Numbered from the stretch's first letter, positions 46,944 through 60,900 are shown. The stretch is DNA of 64,000 nt from Macrostomum hystrix (GCA_950097015.1 CATNEN010000038.1:22506001-22570000); one strand, 5' to 3'. The notes: generated by a model from the letters alone, not told the origin. Numbers and translations are program-made.

Positions 46944-47348
46944 CCCTATTGGAATAAGTGGTATTTTCGCGGACGGCGTCCGGCGCACTTTTTCTTTTTC
47001 CTCATAGTCATGGCGCATGGCGCGCGTAGCGCGCCATGCAATGCGCCATGACGCACAGCAGCTCACAGGTAAGATGCAAGGAGGACATCACGCGCTACAT
47101 ACAGCGCTGCTGAACAAGGATGAGAAGCATGCACAGGAGAAAGTCAGCAGCACGGTGGAAATTCAGCAAACTGTAAGTAAAACGCTAGGATTTGAATGGC
47201 ACCCTAGGATTTGAAGATTTGAATGACACATCGTCCATACCACCTTAGGATTTGAAGATTGTCATGACGCACCGTCCAGGCCACTTTATGATTGCCATGG
47301 CGCACTAGATGCACTGTCCACAGTGTCTGAAAACTTATTCCAATAGGG
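46944..47348. mobile_element. 405-bp MITE with 16-bp inverted ends and 8-bp target duplication
   Basis: Perfect 16-bp terminal inverted repeats CCCTATTGGAATAAGT (46944-46959) and ACTTATTCCAATAGGG (47333-47348), flanked by AAAATACT on both sides (46936-46943 and 47349-47356). The interior holds a GC-rich hairpin (GGCGCATGGCGCGC / GCGCGCCATGC, about 47011-47052) and small repeats (CTAGGATTTGAAGATT). No transposase. An 8-bp duplication suggests the hAT or P group. Confidence 0.9.
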
Positions 47349-47356
47349 AAAATACT

Positions 47357-50300
47357 TTAATTGGCCCTAATAAAAAATTGAAACAAAAACAAGGTCACTG
47401 CTCATGCTCTAGCAACTCTAACCTACCAACTTTGTTTCTCTGTCATTGTACCTTTATAGCAGTTTAGGGCTTTATTACTTTAAGTGTGTTTTTATTTGAG
47501 AATATGGAGTGGTAGATTGAGTGGCAGTGTTAGATATGAAGCTTAATTAAAAATATAACACACAGCGTTGAAATAGTTTAAACTAAACACAATATCTCGG
47601 CATTTGTCTGATAATGAAATTGTATCAAGTTTCTTACTTACTTTCTCAGCCTCAATGTAAATGTACCTACGACTACGTTTTATTTTTAGCTTATTAAAAA
47701 TTAAATGATACATTTTCCTTTACACAAGTCCTAACATTTTTTACGGTTAGATATGACTATACTTAAACGAGTTTTTACTAATAACTTGATTGGATTGGTA
47801 CTACTGTGACTCCATATATTTATGGTGAGTTAGAGAGATCGTGGACCCATTAAAGAGAACTATAGACTTACTTCGAGTCATCTCTGTCACTAAGTTAAAT
47901 GGCTGCCTAATATTTTTAAATAATAATACAAATCCATAGACATGTGTCTTTTGATTATTAAAAATGAAACTTTTGAACTAAATTATAAGACAAAAACAAG
48001 CAAACAGAATTGAAAAATCATACCATAATTTGTTATAATGTATAATCCTTTTACAATTTTTGTACTTTTCGCAGAACAACAACGCAGGAACCACTAGAAC
48101 TTCTCCTAGTGGTCCTTGCAATGGTAATGGACAACTAAAGTAGTCTGCTATGACTGTCAATTATTATAACCTGTAGAGGTAAAATAGAAACTGTAGACCG
48201 ATTCTAATATAATATAATTGAAAACATACATTGACATACATTGACAAAAGCTTTTAGGGCATATAAATCAATATTTTTTACAACACGCAATATTACTACC
48301 ACTTTACGTGAAGCGCAAAAATGTCACTGAACTTTAGTGATATTTTGTGCTTGTTTTAACTGAGCGTTTTCTATAGTACTTATAGTGCTATGCAAGGAAA
48401 ATAAACTAATGCTTTTATTTCCGCATGCGTTCTTTTAGGCATAGTCGTATACAAATAAAATAGGAAAAGTACACTAAACTCTAGACTCATAAAAATAACT
48501 ATATGGCGGCTAGTCGTCGATCCGACTGGAGTCTGGGGTAGGCAGCAATCAGACTGCATTCGGAATCCTTGGGTCAGCTGATATACAGTTAACTAAAGAC
48601 GGTTTGATTGCAGGGCACACTTTGGTTGAGTAATAAAAAGTTGGTCCCGTGTGTATAGGCGATGCGTCATCAAATTTATGACTACAGCCTTTCCTATTGT
48701 ACTTTACTTTCCCCTTCAAATATAAAAGATACAAACGTATATGATTTTGTGCCGAAATCAGGCCTCATTTTTCGAACAAGCCCAATTTTTTTGCTAAGCC
48801 GGTTGTTTCACTGGGACAGGTTCATTGCTAGCGGAAATGAACCAGATTCAGGATGTAAAAATGTGTTTCGAATATAGTAACTACTTATTGCCAAGCTTAT
48901 TGCCAAGAGGTCACGAGCTGCTTCGTCACGTGGGGCTGTTCCACAGACTGGGACAACTTAAAACGAACATAAAACAATCCCAAGTCTGAAATTTCCGTGT
49001 ATGTACTTTGTCTGTAACTTTGACTTGGCAGTTCTAAAAATAGCAGCACGTGATTCCCCTACACCCTAAGGAGCGAAGCGAGTTGAGCAACTTGTAAACA
49101 AAAGAACACGTTTCTAACAGAGATCCCTTCCAAAAATAAAACTGTTGTAAAATAAAAAAGCCTATTTAATAACTCTCCAAGCGGGGAAATTTAAATCCTG
49201 GATTGTATTATTTATTGATTTTGTGAAAAATGTAACTCTACAAAATAGACTTGCGCAGATTTATTTTAATTAAGTCTCTTAAAATAAAACCGCCCGATTA
49301 ACAAAATAAAAAACTTTTTGCTTAATTAGACAGAACTAAGAAATAATATCTGGTCTTAAATAAGGAAAATATTTGCTGATCTTTGCAATAACTGACCAAA
49401 AACGAACAGAGAGATAACTCTTACAATATGGAGCGAAATTAATTAGGTAATAAATGGTGACAAACGATGGACAAAAACACGCAGTTAAACAATAGCGACA
49501 CAACATAGAGAGGGAGCTATTCGGGTTTACGAAAATGTAAAAACAAAAAATACGAATTAGGTTCAGCGAATCGAAATAGCATTCGAACATTGTCAACTTA
49601 TTATTCATATTTTTAAAACAACGGATAAAAAGCGGAGCATAAGATTTTATAGGGTTTTATTTAGATGGAAAATTGCGTGAATTTTAAAATGAAAGCAGAA
49701 AAATATATAGATTTAGGAAAAAAACACTTGCTGGAGTCTTACAGTTGTTTAAGACCAATGCAGATGTTCTGTTGGAAAATAATAGATAGACTGTAAATAT
49801 GCGAGTGCATAGATCAATAATAGACTACAGGTCGTATGCATAGACATTTATGAATAAATATGAATATTTGTAAAGAGCAGATTTCATAGCAAAGAATCCG
49901 ATAAATATAATTGCACTAGACGCATTTCGTGCAAAAAAAGCATTTTTTCCATGACATATGCTTGCGAAAATATAATCTTTACTTTTTTTCTAACTGAAGT
50001 TTTTAGCTAAGTACATTGTTTGATAGAGATGTGATAAACATTTTCTTAATATGGCTTTTACAATAACAGTGCTTCAATAAATACGATTTCTCAGTCTATT
50101 AATTAATTAATTAATATATATATGCATATAGATATATGAAGATATATAGAGATATACAAATGTAGGCATAAATATTTTCTGACATTTCAACTGTTTCACA
50201 ACAGAGAGATTAACAAACTGGATAAATATGCTAATTTGAAAGGAAAATATTCTGATGAATCTGTCAACAGCAAAACACGTACGGACAGGGCCAAAATAAT

Positions 50301-51925
50301 ACGACACAAATTCTAATGGATAGAAAAATAGAAATATCTACCGATTTCTTTGATTCGATAAGTTTCTTTATAAAAGCAGCATCGCTTAGCTAAAAAAACT
50401 GCTCACCTGAACATCGAAGGGCACAATATTGTTGGTGTTACTACTTTGTATCAAGCCTTTGTAGTAGTAATATAATTTAACTAGAGCTAGTAATAAAAAT
50501 CAAATAATAGTACTAACTGCATTAAGTTGAAAAAATTTTTTAAACACAATCAGCATAAATACTTCGTTTCCAATGGATGATTATTTAGCACGGAACAAAG
50601 TGCACACAGCTGAGAGCATCATCGGGTGGGTTTCCAATTAATTTGGTCTAACAAAAGCATAGCAGCTAATAATTATACGACTACTAATGACCTTCAAATG
50701 ACACTTTGATAGAAAAATAGACAATGAAGGGCGAATTTCGCATATTAGGTTTGTTAGAATTGTAAAAATCTATACTAAGTAATTGGATTTATAAAAATAG
50801 ACGACTACAAACATGGACTATGCAAAATTGAATGCTTTTTTTAAACGCCTGAAACCGTGATTATAAAAAATATGCTAATTTGAATGCATTTCTTATCAAT
50901 GTACTCGGCTAAGCATTACAATTGTAGCTATAATGCAGTAAAAGCACGCTTGAGAATTAGCTAGGGTTTGCATTTAATTAGTTACCTGACTAAAAACATT
51001 AGAGGCAGATTACTTATCATCTTCTCAAAGCCTTCAGGATTGCTTACGTAGATTGCGGTTTTCTTGGGGGACTCAAAACCCACTTTAAATTAGGACATCT
51101 GCTGTTGGCAACCGTTTAACAGCTAATTGAAATAAACAATATAGATACACGTATCTAATGAGGACAAGAATTTGAATACCGCGAAGGCTTTGAGTAGATA
51201 ACACAATTCACATAGACAAGAAGTACAAAAACTAGCATAGCAAAGCACTGAAATGATTTACTAAATAGATTTTTGTTTGTTGATTAAAGGCTCGAGGTTT
51301 TTTTAAGAAATTTAAATACGAATTCGCAAGCAAAAAAGCTTGTACATAACTAAATTTGTAGAACCGTAAATACGAAATACAAAAATAGAAACATGAACTT
51401 TTAGTATGCTCCATTTATAAAAAAACACGAACCGGAAATCGTAGGCAAGCACACTAAGAATCTTAGGTCAACAGGATATAAAAGAGCTGAAGTATTCAAT
51501 TAAATACAATTTAAATGTTAGCTATGCTGATAATATTACATATTTAGAGATGATAAAAATTAATATTTGATCTTTAAAAATATTTGGTACCTTCAGAATA
51601 ATTTATAAAACAAAAGAGTAAACGGAACAGCAGTTGCGTTAGGAAGGGCTCAACATATAGGTGGGTTATTATAAAAATATACTAATTACTAGCCGTTTGT
51701 CACTTCAAATTGATCTTCAAATAAAAAACTCTATTTGGTGTTAGGGGAAATCATACACGCTATTTTCTGACTGAAAAGTAAAAAGTAAAATCAAACCTTA
51801 AAGTTGTTAAACTCTCAAACAGGAGTGAATCAGTTGATATCTATCTTAAATTAAAGACACAAAAACCTGTTAAATTGTTTGATAATCCCAATTTTAGAAG
51901 CAGCGTATCAATGCACCAGACAGGC
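47357..51925. other. Long AT-rich gap, possibly including MEX3 3' UTR
   Basis: No coding region is supported: all frames are short, AT-rich and without family resemblance. A 12-bp hairpin (GGAACCACTAG / CTAGTGGTCC) lies at 48090-48115. The part adjoining 51925 follows the MEX-3 stop codon and may be its 3' UTR, which tends to be long in this family. Confidence 0.4.
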
Positions 51926-54900
51926 TCACATCCAGCCAGGACCAACCAGCTGCGGCGACACCTGCTCTTCGCTCATAGATTTTTTGATGCCAGCAAACTG
52001 CTGCTGTTGCTGGTAATGACCGGGCATAGGCGGCACGTGCTGGCCCATGTAACCGCTGGCAAAGTCGCCTCCACCGGTCATCATGTTAGTAGGAGCATTG
52101 CCGCTAGCGCTAGCTGAATTGTTTGTCATTAGATCGACCGACGAATAGCGACGCTCACCCATAGCAGCAGCGGCAGCAGCAGCCGCGGCAGCGTTGTTGC
52201 CGTAAACACCGGGCATGCTGTTGGCAAACCAGGCGCTGGAAGCATTGGCTAACATTGGGCCAGCAACAACAGAGTTTGGAGCGCAGTTACCAGAATTAGC
52301 CACGGTGTCGGCCACACTGGACCGGCTCCACATGTCTTCCATGTCGTTAATCAGCTGGCGAACGCTAGTGTTGTAATCGCCGGCCACAGCGCCGCCCAGA
52401 CTGCCGGCATAGTCGCCAGCAGACATGACCGGACCGCCAGTAAGCCTTGACGCGGTCGGCATAGCGTATTTGCTGTCAACTGCAATAGAAAAAAATATCT
52501 AGTTCTTAGTGTTTCTGGATTGAGGACCGTTCACCTTATCCAAAAAAATTTACAGGAGGGCTTCTACACAAGGGTGTAAGCCCCAGCATGGGCGACAAGC
52601 CCCCAGCCTTCTCTTCGCGGCTGCGCCTTAAATAAATGTGGCTTTGCCGAATAATCGAGCCCAGGAATCTTGGTGCGAGAAGCTAATGTGCTAACCGCTC
52701 TGCGATTAAAAACCATGTTCAGTTTACAACACACAATACGAGCTGTGTGATGACTGTGAAACTGATCAATACGGCGTATAACTAAAAGTATTAATCATGT
52801 ATAGAAAATAGATTGCAAAGCGTTGAATTTAAAGCAAATCTGTTGACTTGTACACGAGAATGAGTGTCGAGTCCGACTGCATGCGCCGTTACAGTACCCG
52901 AGAACACACTCTTTTATCTAGAGGTGACTCACCGCCATTGCCAGCGACAGATCGATTAGTGGCGCCGCTAGTGACAGCGGAATTGACGCCGCCACCGCCA
53001 CTGACGGAGCCGCCCGAAGGTGCCGGAGTCTTGCGCTGAGTGTCTTCAACCTGGCGACGCTGATGAAAGTCGCGCACGAGTTTGGAGGCCTCGGCGGACG
53101 GTTCCAGGTCAGGGTCGAGCCAGAGGCCCTGGCAGCGCAGGGTGACATACTCGCAGATGAGCTGTTTAGCGAATTTCACCTTGTCCGTGGCGCCGCAGAT
53201 GGTGAAGTAAGTCTGGGGAGGCGGCAGGCCAGGAAAGGACTCCTGCTTGCGCGGCGTGGCAATGTGAGTATCGGACAGCTGTTGCACCCAACGAATGGTT
53301 TGGCCATTAGCGCCGACAATTAGGCCAACTTTGTCCTGCTCAACATAGAGTCGGTCTTCGATGCGATTAGGCTCGGTGCGTTGCATACGCTCCTGTTGAA
53401 CCTTGGTGAAGTGCTCGCTCATGCGCAGAATGATGCTCTTGGCCTGTGTTTATCAGTTGTGGTTAAGGATTTAAAGCTTTTAAAAATATTTTTCTATTGC
53501 TAAATTAGGGATTAGACAATTAGGAATTTTGTCCCTAAGTGGCTGAACTTTGTTTTATTAAGATATTAAGAATAGTAGGAAAATATGACTAAGGGTTCTT
53601 ACCTCAGCAAGCTTTTCTGGTAGGCCAGTCACTTCAAAAATTGGCGGCTCATCACGTGATGGCGTCTTTACCCAGACTTTGAGCTGTTCGCGAAGCTGCT
53701 TTATGCGCTGGCCTAAATCATGTTTTAAGAGAATTCATCTTATTTGGTTGGTAAATTGCTTAACTGGGAAATACTAGAATTTTACAAATTTATATTTTTT
53801 TTCATATCCGACTTTCCAAATGAGTCAGTCATAAGCATGATTAAAAAATTACTCATGAGATACTTTAGTCATACATCTAGATGTTGCTAAATTTGTTAAG
53901 TACTTGTAGCCAAGAGTCTTAAATTAAGAAAGAACCTGTCTCTGATATCTATTGCTACATTTATACTCCATATGAACTAATACATTTTAGATTGGAGTAG
54001 TTTACTTTTCTTATTAGAATAAATGACATTTGTAGATATGTGACTATCACATTCTTAATAAGCCTGTTACATCCTGAGGATCACAAATACATTGTTTCAC
54101 AAATTTTCACTTTTGTATTTTTTCATAATTTTTACTTAATACTTGTTGCATATCTTATAAAACTAGGGGACTTGTTGCCTATTTGAGACCCCCATAGTGT
54201 TTTAGATCTGTATGGTCTGTCCATAGGTCTTACTTTCTTAGCTGGTTATACTAAGTTTAACAATATATAAAAAATAATTGTACCTGGAAAAATATACCTA
54301 GAAAAAGAAGTTATCTAATTGAAGATTGAATACAATATAATAGATGTGCCAAGAAAAGATTCTATCACACAATTATGACTAAATTTATGGGGGTTATAGT
54401 ATTAAAGACTGCAGAATTTGTATGATTAAGGTTGATTAAAAGCTTTAGTAACCAGAAATTGAATAACTTAGTAACAATAATAATGATCTTCATAATGTCT
54501 ACATATTTTACTAATTCAACTGAAAAAATACTGAAAGCAACATTGTAACAGGTCAACATAATTTGTCTAGTAAAAGATATAGACTCCATATGTTTATTCT
54601 GGTTAAAGTCTTTGAACAATAAGGAAATTTGAACTGAATTAGAAAATTTAGTAATTTAGAAAATGATGCTCAATAAATATTAGATTTTGAGTCAGGATAA
54701 AAATGATCATGATGTTGCTAATCAATAAGATTGAAAAGCATATAAAATATTTAACTAAGAAACTGTTCTTTACTTAAATTACTTACAAAGTTTAGCTTTT
54801 AAAAGAAAAAGTGAAAAAACCCTATTTTTTTGACAAGAAATTGGTATCTAGCTAATAATAGCTTCTGGTCTCTTTGTCTGCTGACATCTTATCTGGCAAT

Positions 54901-56668
54901 AAACAAGATGAATTTTTTGTTGGCAAGTAAAATTCATAAGCAGATGAGTTGGCCAACTTGGTATTTACTAGAAAAAGAATAAAATTAAACATCCTGCTAC
55001 TACTCTTATAGCCAACTACAATTACAAAAGAGCTAGGACATTTCTGTTTATGGTAATTATACCATGCCAAAAACATGTCAACTATTTCTATGGTAACAGT
55101 ACACTGACAAAAAGGCTTGCTTATCAGCATGGAAGAATAGACAGATAGGCTCTTGCATTTTCTACACAAGGACTACTAGGGTAATGTATCATCAACCGAA
55201 CAGTGTATCTTCAAAACCGAACAAGAATTTTGACTCCTTCCTTGGTCTCATGCAAGACAGAAACAAGCTATTGTTTTTCACAGAACAACTAATTTGAAAG
55301 TTGAAGAAATTATCTACAAGCTGAGGCATGATGTGCAATGAAGCATTAAGAGGAAAAAAAGATATTGATGTTTCAGTAGAAATTTTTATTGCAAAAGCAT
55401 ACTTTTTAACATTTTTTCAGTATGTACTTTAGACGAAGATTGTATGCGGTTGCTTGCCAATTAAATGACCATAAATGTAGTTATTTATAGAGCATGAAAA
55501 ATGCTTTCAAATGACATAATTCATGATAGTTCACTCCTTAAAAATAAGATTAAACCACTCACTCAAATAGTAAAACCAAACATCAAATTCCCTGTTTGGT
55601 TTGAAGATACATGAAAATCATTGTTCGGTTTTAGATAAAAAGCAGGAATAACATTTTTTCTATTTGTCAAAATAGCAAAAGCAGATACTTTTTAGAAAGA
55701 TGTAACTGTTTTCTATAACTTGGCTTTTGATTTATCATCATATCTTAAATAGAAAATCTGTAGCTTAGGTTTGAAGTTAAAAAAATACACATTCTTGTTT
55801 GGTTGATGATACATTACCCTAGCAGATTACTCTTTTCCTAATGGTCCTTTCTTTGTTTTCTAGTAGATAAGGACATATCTATAAAGGCCAAGAAAAAGAA
55901 AAACAATGTAATATTTCAAAAGTACACATTAACAATAGTAAAATATATTTAGAAGAAAACATTATAAATACTAAATAGGCCAAACCATGTAAAAAGCTAA
56001 ATAGGTCAACATGGATTGCAAAGGCCAAGAACTTCAAGAAGCTAGCTAAAAGTTACTCTTGAAGTTGTAAATGAATAGTTAAAATATTTACCATTTTTGC
56101 CAACAATCTCTGCCACATGATCTGATGAAGGTACTTGAATGCGCTCAGTATTAGTCATATATCTTTTCTCTTGGCTAGATTCTAGTGGGTCTGGCATAAC
56201 ACCTTGGAGAATGTCAAGTGACTGCTTTTTAAGAGATATTTTCTGTTGGAGAGATTCAAAATCAGTGGAAGCGTACTGAATTGGCTTAGATCCACCCATT
56301 GGCATCATAAGGTTATAATTGTTCATCTGAGGGTACTGAGTACCCCCAATCTGGTTAAAAGCAAAATTCATTTCTGAAGCAGCTGGGTGGTAATTGCTGC
56401 TTCGTTGATACATGGCAGAGTATAGTGACGCGCCCTCACTGAATCCATTCTCACTATCGTACTTTCCATTTTCCGAGAATAACGTTCCCTGACCGTTAAC
56501 ATCCACAGGAAACATGGAGGATGGCGAGACTTGACTAGCCTGACTTTGGGGTAAAAAGTTGTCAAAGTCGATGTTTGCAGGTTGGAAGTCGTTAGCAAAT
56601 GCACTACCACTAGTCATGTAGTCAGAGTGGGCAAGCGGCTTTTTATGACCAGCGTCCGCGGATAGCAT
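51926..56668 (-). CDS. MEX3: MEX-3 homologue, two KH domains, RNA-binding translational regulator
   Basis: Cytoplasmic RNA-binding protein; family members repress target mRNAs through 3' UTRs in germline and stem cells. Four exons in frame: 56092-56668 (ATG 56668), 53603-53712, 52933-53443, 51926-52479; 583 residues. The first about 170 residues are low complexity. KH1 is split over exons 1-2 (VPSSDHVAEIVGKNG, then QRIKQLREQLKVWVKTPSRD, FEVTGLPEKLAE). KH2 is in exon 3 (DKVGLIVGANGQTIRWVQQL, THIATPRK, FTICGATDKVKFAKQLI). The paired spacing and motifs are MEX-3-specific. The C-terminus has Gly/Ser, a 10-Ala run and Gln runs; no RING finger is visible, unlike vertebrate MEX3A-D and like nematode MEX-3. 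The KH1 GxxG loop reads GKNG, normal. Intron 1 carries MITE copy C. Confidence 0.93.
52568..52712 (-). repeat. SINE family 2 fragment (MEX3 intron 3)
   Basis: The minus strand reads GCAGAGCGGTTAGCAC, a B-box-like GGGCTCGATTATTCGG, GGCGCAGCCGCGAAGAG. Truncated beyond that. It keeps both A-box and B-box sides. Confidence 0.6.
55179..55819. mobile_element. TA-flanked MITE, copy C (inverted) in MEX3 intron 1
   Basis: 641 bp, ends GGGTAATGTATCATCAACC and its inverse, flanked by TA. Inverted relative to copies A and B. It carries the pre-insertion sequence CTTTAGAC (55427-55434), a single copy of the hAT target duplicated in copy A. Confidence 0.9.
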
Positions 56669-57917
56669 TATTAGCAAAATTGAAATGAAATAAAACTAAT
56701 GAGATGACAACTACAAGCACAGTCGCATGCTGCCTAGACATTTGGACCAAAAGAAAAAAGTGTATTAGCTTACAATAAATGCGCAAAGCAGTTTATACAT
56801 AAGCACTTTAACAAAAATGAAGCCTGCGTTTTAGTTTACTCGTAAATTAAGCTATTGCAAAACTTTTTAAAAATAAAAACAGCTACATAAATACACATGT
56901 TTTATCTTATGTTGTATAACTGTTTTTGTAATCTGTTTCTACTACAATGAAAACTAAATTCGAATTATCTTTAACTTTTTCTTTTTTTTCAAGCAAAAAA
57001 TTTATGGCGGAACGCTTTTCGCACATGTAAATGAAGATTAAAGAATCGTGGTTTCAAAGGTGACTCTGCAAAAAAGCAATTGTTATATCTGAAACTTTTT
57101 GAAGGTCTTTGTAGCAAAGCTTTTTTCTTACGAGTTAACAAAAAAGTTAAAGCATTGAACTCGCCAGTTTCTATCTTTTAAGATAGAATTAATATGCTGT
57201 ACTCTTTATATTAGACTCATGAGCATAGTCTTATGCTTTGAATAGGAAAACGATCAGTAAAGTAATACAACAGCTACCATTGTATATTTTAAAATATTTT
57301 TCTGCTAGATATATATGTATTTGTATATGTAGTAGATGTAGTGTAGTAACGCGGCAGAAAAGCTTTTACTACTAGTTACTAGTTATAAACTCTTAATTCT
57401 GGTGTAAGAACTATGGCAAGTGAGAAAATGCCCCCTTTTGCAAGCTACAAAAAATTGCGCCTTTACATTTAATTTGTTTCATGGCAAGTTTTCGTGTTTG
57501 ATGCAGGATTTGCTTAAAATGAAATTTTTATTCTTTTTTGAAATAGTAATTTAATAGATTGATAATTTTAATACAACTTTACATAATTGCAAAAAAGGTT
57601 GAGCTAGTTCGTACATAGCGCATCTTCTTAAGAGAGCTTTTAAAACTATAAACTAATTTTTTTAACGATTTTAGTGGAACAGACTTCAGGGTTTGCGGAT
57701 AGAATGATATATTTCAATTGTGTTACGTTTGTCTATTTTAAAATGATAAGTATCTGGTTACTTTTTTCATGCACTAGCAAACATTACTTTTAATACTGAT
57801 CGTGCGTTACAAATATTCCATTTTTAGTCGTCAATCAACTCTTACGAAAGATAAGTGATTAAAAAATCGGCTTGATTTGCATTTTCTATCAAAGAGTCTG
57901 CAAAGAACATTGTTGTC
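56669..57917. other. Divergent intergenic region between MEX3 and TSNAXIP1
   Basis: Head-to-head gene arrangement with 1249 bp between the two start codons, AT-rich. It should contain both promoters. No TATA or other element can be assigned with confidence. Confidence 0.4.
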
Positions 57918-60900
57918 ATGGCAACGGTTAGCAAGGCTGCCGCGGCAGCGGCAGGCGAAAAGTCGGTAACCTACGAAGTGCAAGGCCAAAAGTACGTCCT
58001 ACCGCCGCCATCGCTCACCAAGCCTTTAAACTCGGGCGCAGAGTCCAGCGGCCTGCTGGACACCTGGCCGGCGCACGCCTCTTGCCGCGCCGTCCCTGAC
58101 AGCCAAGTCCTACTCACCAAGGACAGCCGACTTGTTGTCATTGACGACGAGTCCGCCGGCCGGCCTAATTTACTGCCGAAGCCGAAGTTCCTGGAACAAT
58201 TAGAAGGCTATCTGAAGCGCGAATTGAAGTCGCACAATGTCACGGAGGTAGCCGCCAGCACCATTCGGCTGCAGATTCATCGAGAAGTGTTTGAGTACCT
58301 GATCGAGGCGTTCAAGACTTATAAGCCGCTCTTGGCTGTTATCAAACGCGAGTACGAAATGATGATCGCGCACCTAAGGGATGAGATTCGCCGACTGGAA
58401 CCAATGAAGGAGATGCTGTGGACCCTCAGCCAGGAGTGCGATCAGAAAATCATGGCCATCAGGGCTGAGGAGAAGGACGGTAGGTGTGCATTTGATTTTT
58501 TTACAAACTGGGCGGCCAGAAAGCGGCTTTTTGCGCGTTTACCTGTGGGACTATTAAGTCCCCTGAGGTTTATTACACATTATTCAGGCCGCATTCATTT
58601 CGGAGCTGGTTCTGCAATTTACGCTCTTTAGGCACATAGCTTTAAGTCACAGACTTAAACCCAAATCTAACCTAGGGGTCAGTAAAACAGGAGAGAATTG
58701 CGTCCTCGCTGGCAACTGTCACCTGATGATGTGCCTTGTGTCCCAAAAAATACACAGAGATGCGCCACCTCCGCTCGCTAAACCTGGGACTGCGCGAAAA
58801 AATTGATCGCATGCGCGAACAGCAGCGAGACCTTGAGCAGCAGGTTGAGACGCTAAAACTCGAACTAGCCGAAATGCAACAGCGCTACAGGGACGAGGCC
58901 GACAGTCGCAAGCTTCTGGTTGCGGATATGAACGAACTCCGCTCACAGCAGGAGGACCTCAGCATCTTCAAGAAGGCTGCCGACTCGGAGGACAGCGGCG
59001 AGGATCCTGTGCAGCTGCGCATCGGACTCAACCAGGTCTGCATGGACTCACCTTCACATGGATATCTCACAGCCTCTCTGTCTCTCTGTCTCTTTCTCTC
59101 TGTCTCTCTGTCTCTCTGTCTCTCTGTCTCTCTGTCTCTCTGTCTCTCTGTCTCTCTGTCTCTCTGTCTCTCTGTCTCTCTGTCTCTCTGTCTCTCTGTC
59201 TCTCTGTCTCTCTGTCTCTCTGTCTCTCTGTCTCTCTGTCTCTCTGTCTCTCTGTCTCTCTGTCTCTCTGTCTCTCTGTCTCTCTGTCTCTCTGTCTCTC
59301 TTTATCTCTGTCTCTCTGTCTCTCTGTCTTTCTGTCTCTCTTTCTCTCTGTCTCGCTTCCTCTCTGTCTCGCTTCCTCTCTGCCTCTCTTCCTCTCTGTC
59401 TCTCTGTCTCTCTGCCTCTCTGCCTCTCTGTCTCTCTGTCTCTCTGTCTCTCTGTCTCTCTGCCTCTCTGTCTCTCTGTCTCTCTGTCTTTCTGTCTCTC
59501 TGTCTTTCTGTCTCTCTGTCTCTCTGTCTCTCTGTCTCTCTTTCTCTCTGTCTCGCTTCCTCTCTGTCTCTCTGCCTATCTGTCTCTCTGTCTCTCTTTC
59601 TCTCTGTCTCGCTTCCTCTCTGCCTCTCTTCCTCTCTGTCTCTCTACCTCTCTGTCTCTCTGTCTCTCTTTCTCTCTGTCTCTCTGTTTCTGTCTCTCTT
59701 TCTCTCTGTCTCTCTGCCTCTCTGTCTCTCTGTCTCTCTGCCTCTCTGTCTCTCTGTCTCTCTGTCTCTGTCTCTCTTTCTCTCTGTCTCTCTTTCTCTC
59801 TGTCTCGCTTCCTCACTGCCTCTCTTCCTCTCTGTCTCTCTGTCTCTCTGCCTCTCTGTCTCTCTGTCTCTCTGCCTCTCTGTCTCTCTGCCTCTCTGTC
59901 TCTCTGTCTCTCTGTCCCTGTCTCTCACCCTGCTAGTCTCATTCAATCCTTACAGGCCAAGAAGTCCCAGGCCGAGCTGATAGATCGCATCACTCGCATG
60001 GAGGCTGACTACTCGGATGTGGTTCCCAGGCGTCAGTTTGAGACCCTCTCGGCTCAGTTCACCACTATGGAGGCCGAGTATGGCAACTACAAACGGGATA
60101 CGGACAAGCTCATAGATGAGCACAGGTGCGCTGATTACTTTTTATTCATTTTTTTCTCTAGAGTTTTTCCAAAAGATACTTTGCAATTTATATTTCTTCA
60201 ATACTTTAATACTTAATTTCAATACTTGATTTTTATTCTAGCATCAACTGTAAAAAAGCATTACTGCACTCAATACAGATGTTACATGGAACACTTAAAT
60301 TCTCATTCTCCTCTCCTCGCCTCTCCTGACATTTGTTACTCTCGTCTCCTCTTCTCTCCGCTCCTCTCCTTCTCCTTTCTCTCCGCCCTTTCCTCTCCTC
60401 TCGTCTCCTCTTCTCTCCGCTCCTCTCCTTCTCCTTTCTCTCCGCCCTTTCCTCTCCTCTCCTCTCCTTTCCTCTCCTCTCCTCTCCTCTCCTCTCCTCT
60501 CCTCTCCTCTCCTCTCCTCTCCTCTCCTCTCCTCTCCTCTCCTCTCCTCTCCTCTCCTCTCCTCTCCTCTCCTCTCCTCTCCTCTCCTCTCCTCTCCTCT
60601 CCTCTCCTCTCCTCTCCTATCCTGTCCTCTTCTCACCTCTGGGACTGGGAATCAGCACTCAGTGAGATCTCCTAGTGAGACTAGTTTCGCCAAATGTTTG
60701 GGTGCAAAAACCGATTTCGCTGACAACAGGCGTAAAGGCAGCTACAGGAAGTTTATCGACAGTCACACCCAGACAGACTGTGAGCCAATGATCTCGGCCA
60801 TAGACGAATTCGACGCTGGCAATGAGCGAGAAGCTAATGAACAACGGATGCAGTTGCGGCGCGGTAGTCTGCAGTCAGTGAAATTCGACCTTTCTGTAAA

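Noticed and set aside
58736..59980. 414-codon frame continuing from TSNAXIP1 exon 2
   Set aside because: Only the first about 93 codons are exon. The rest is the (TCTCTCTG)n array; an acceptor at 59955 restores the family sequence.
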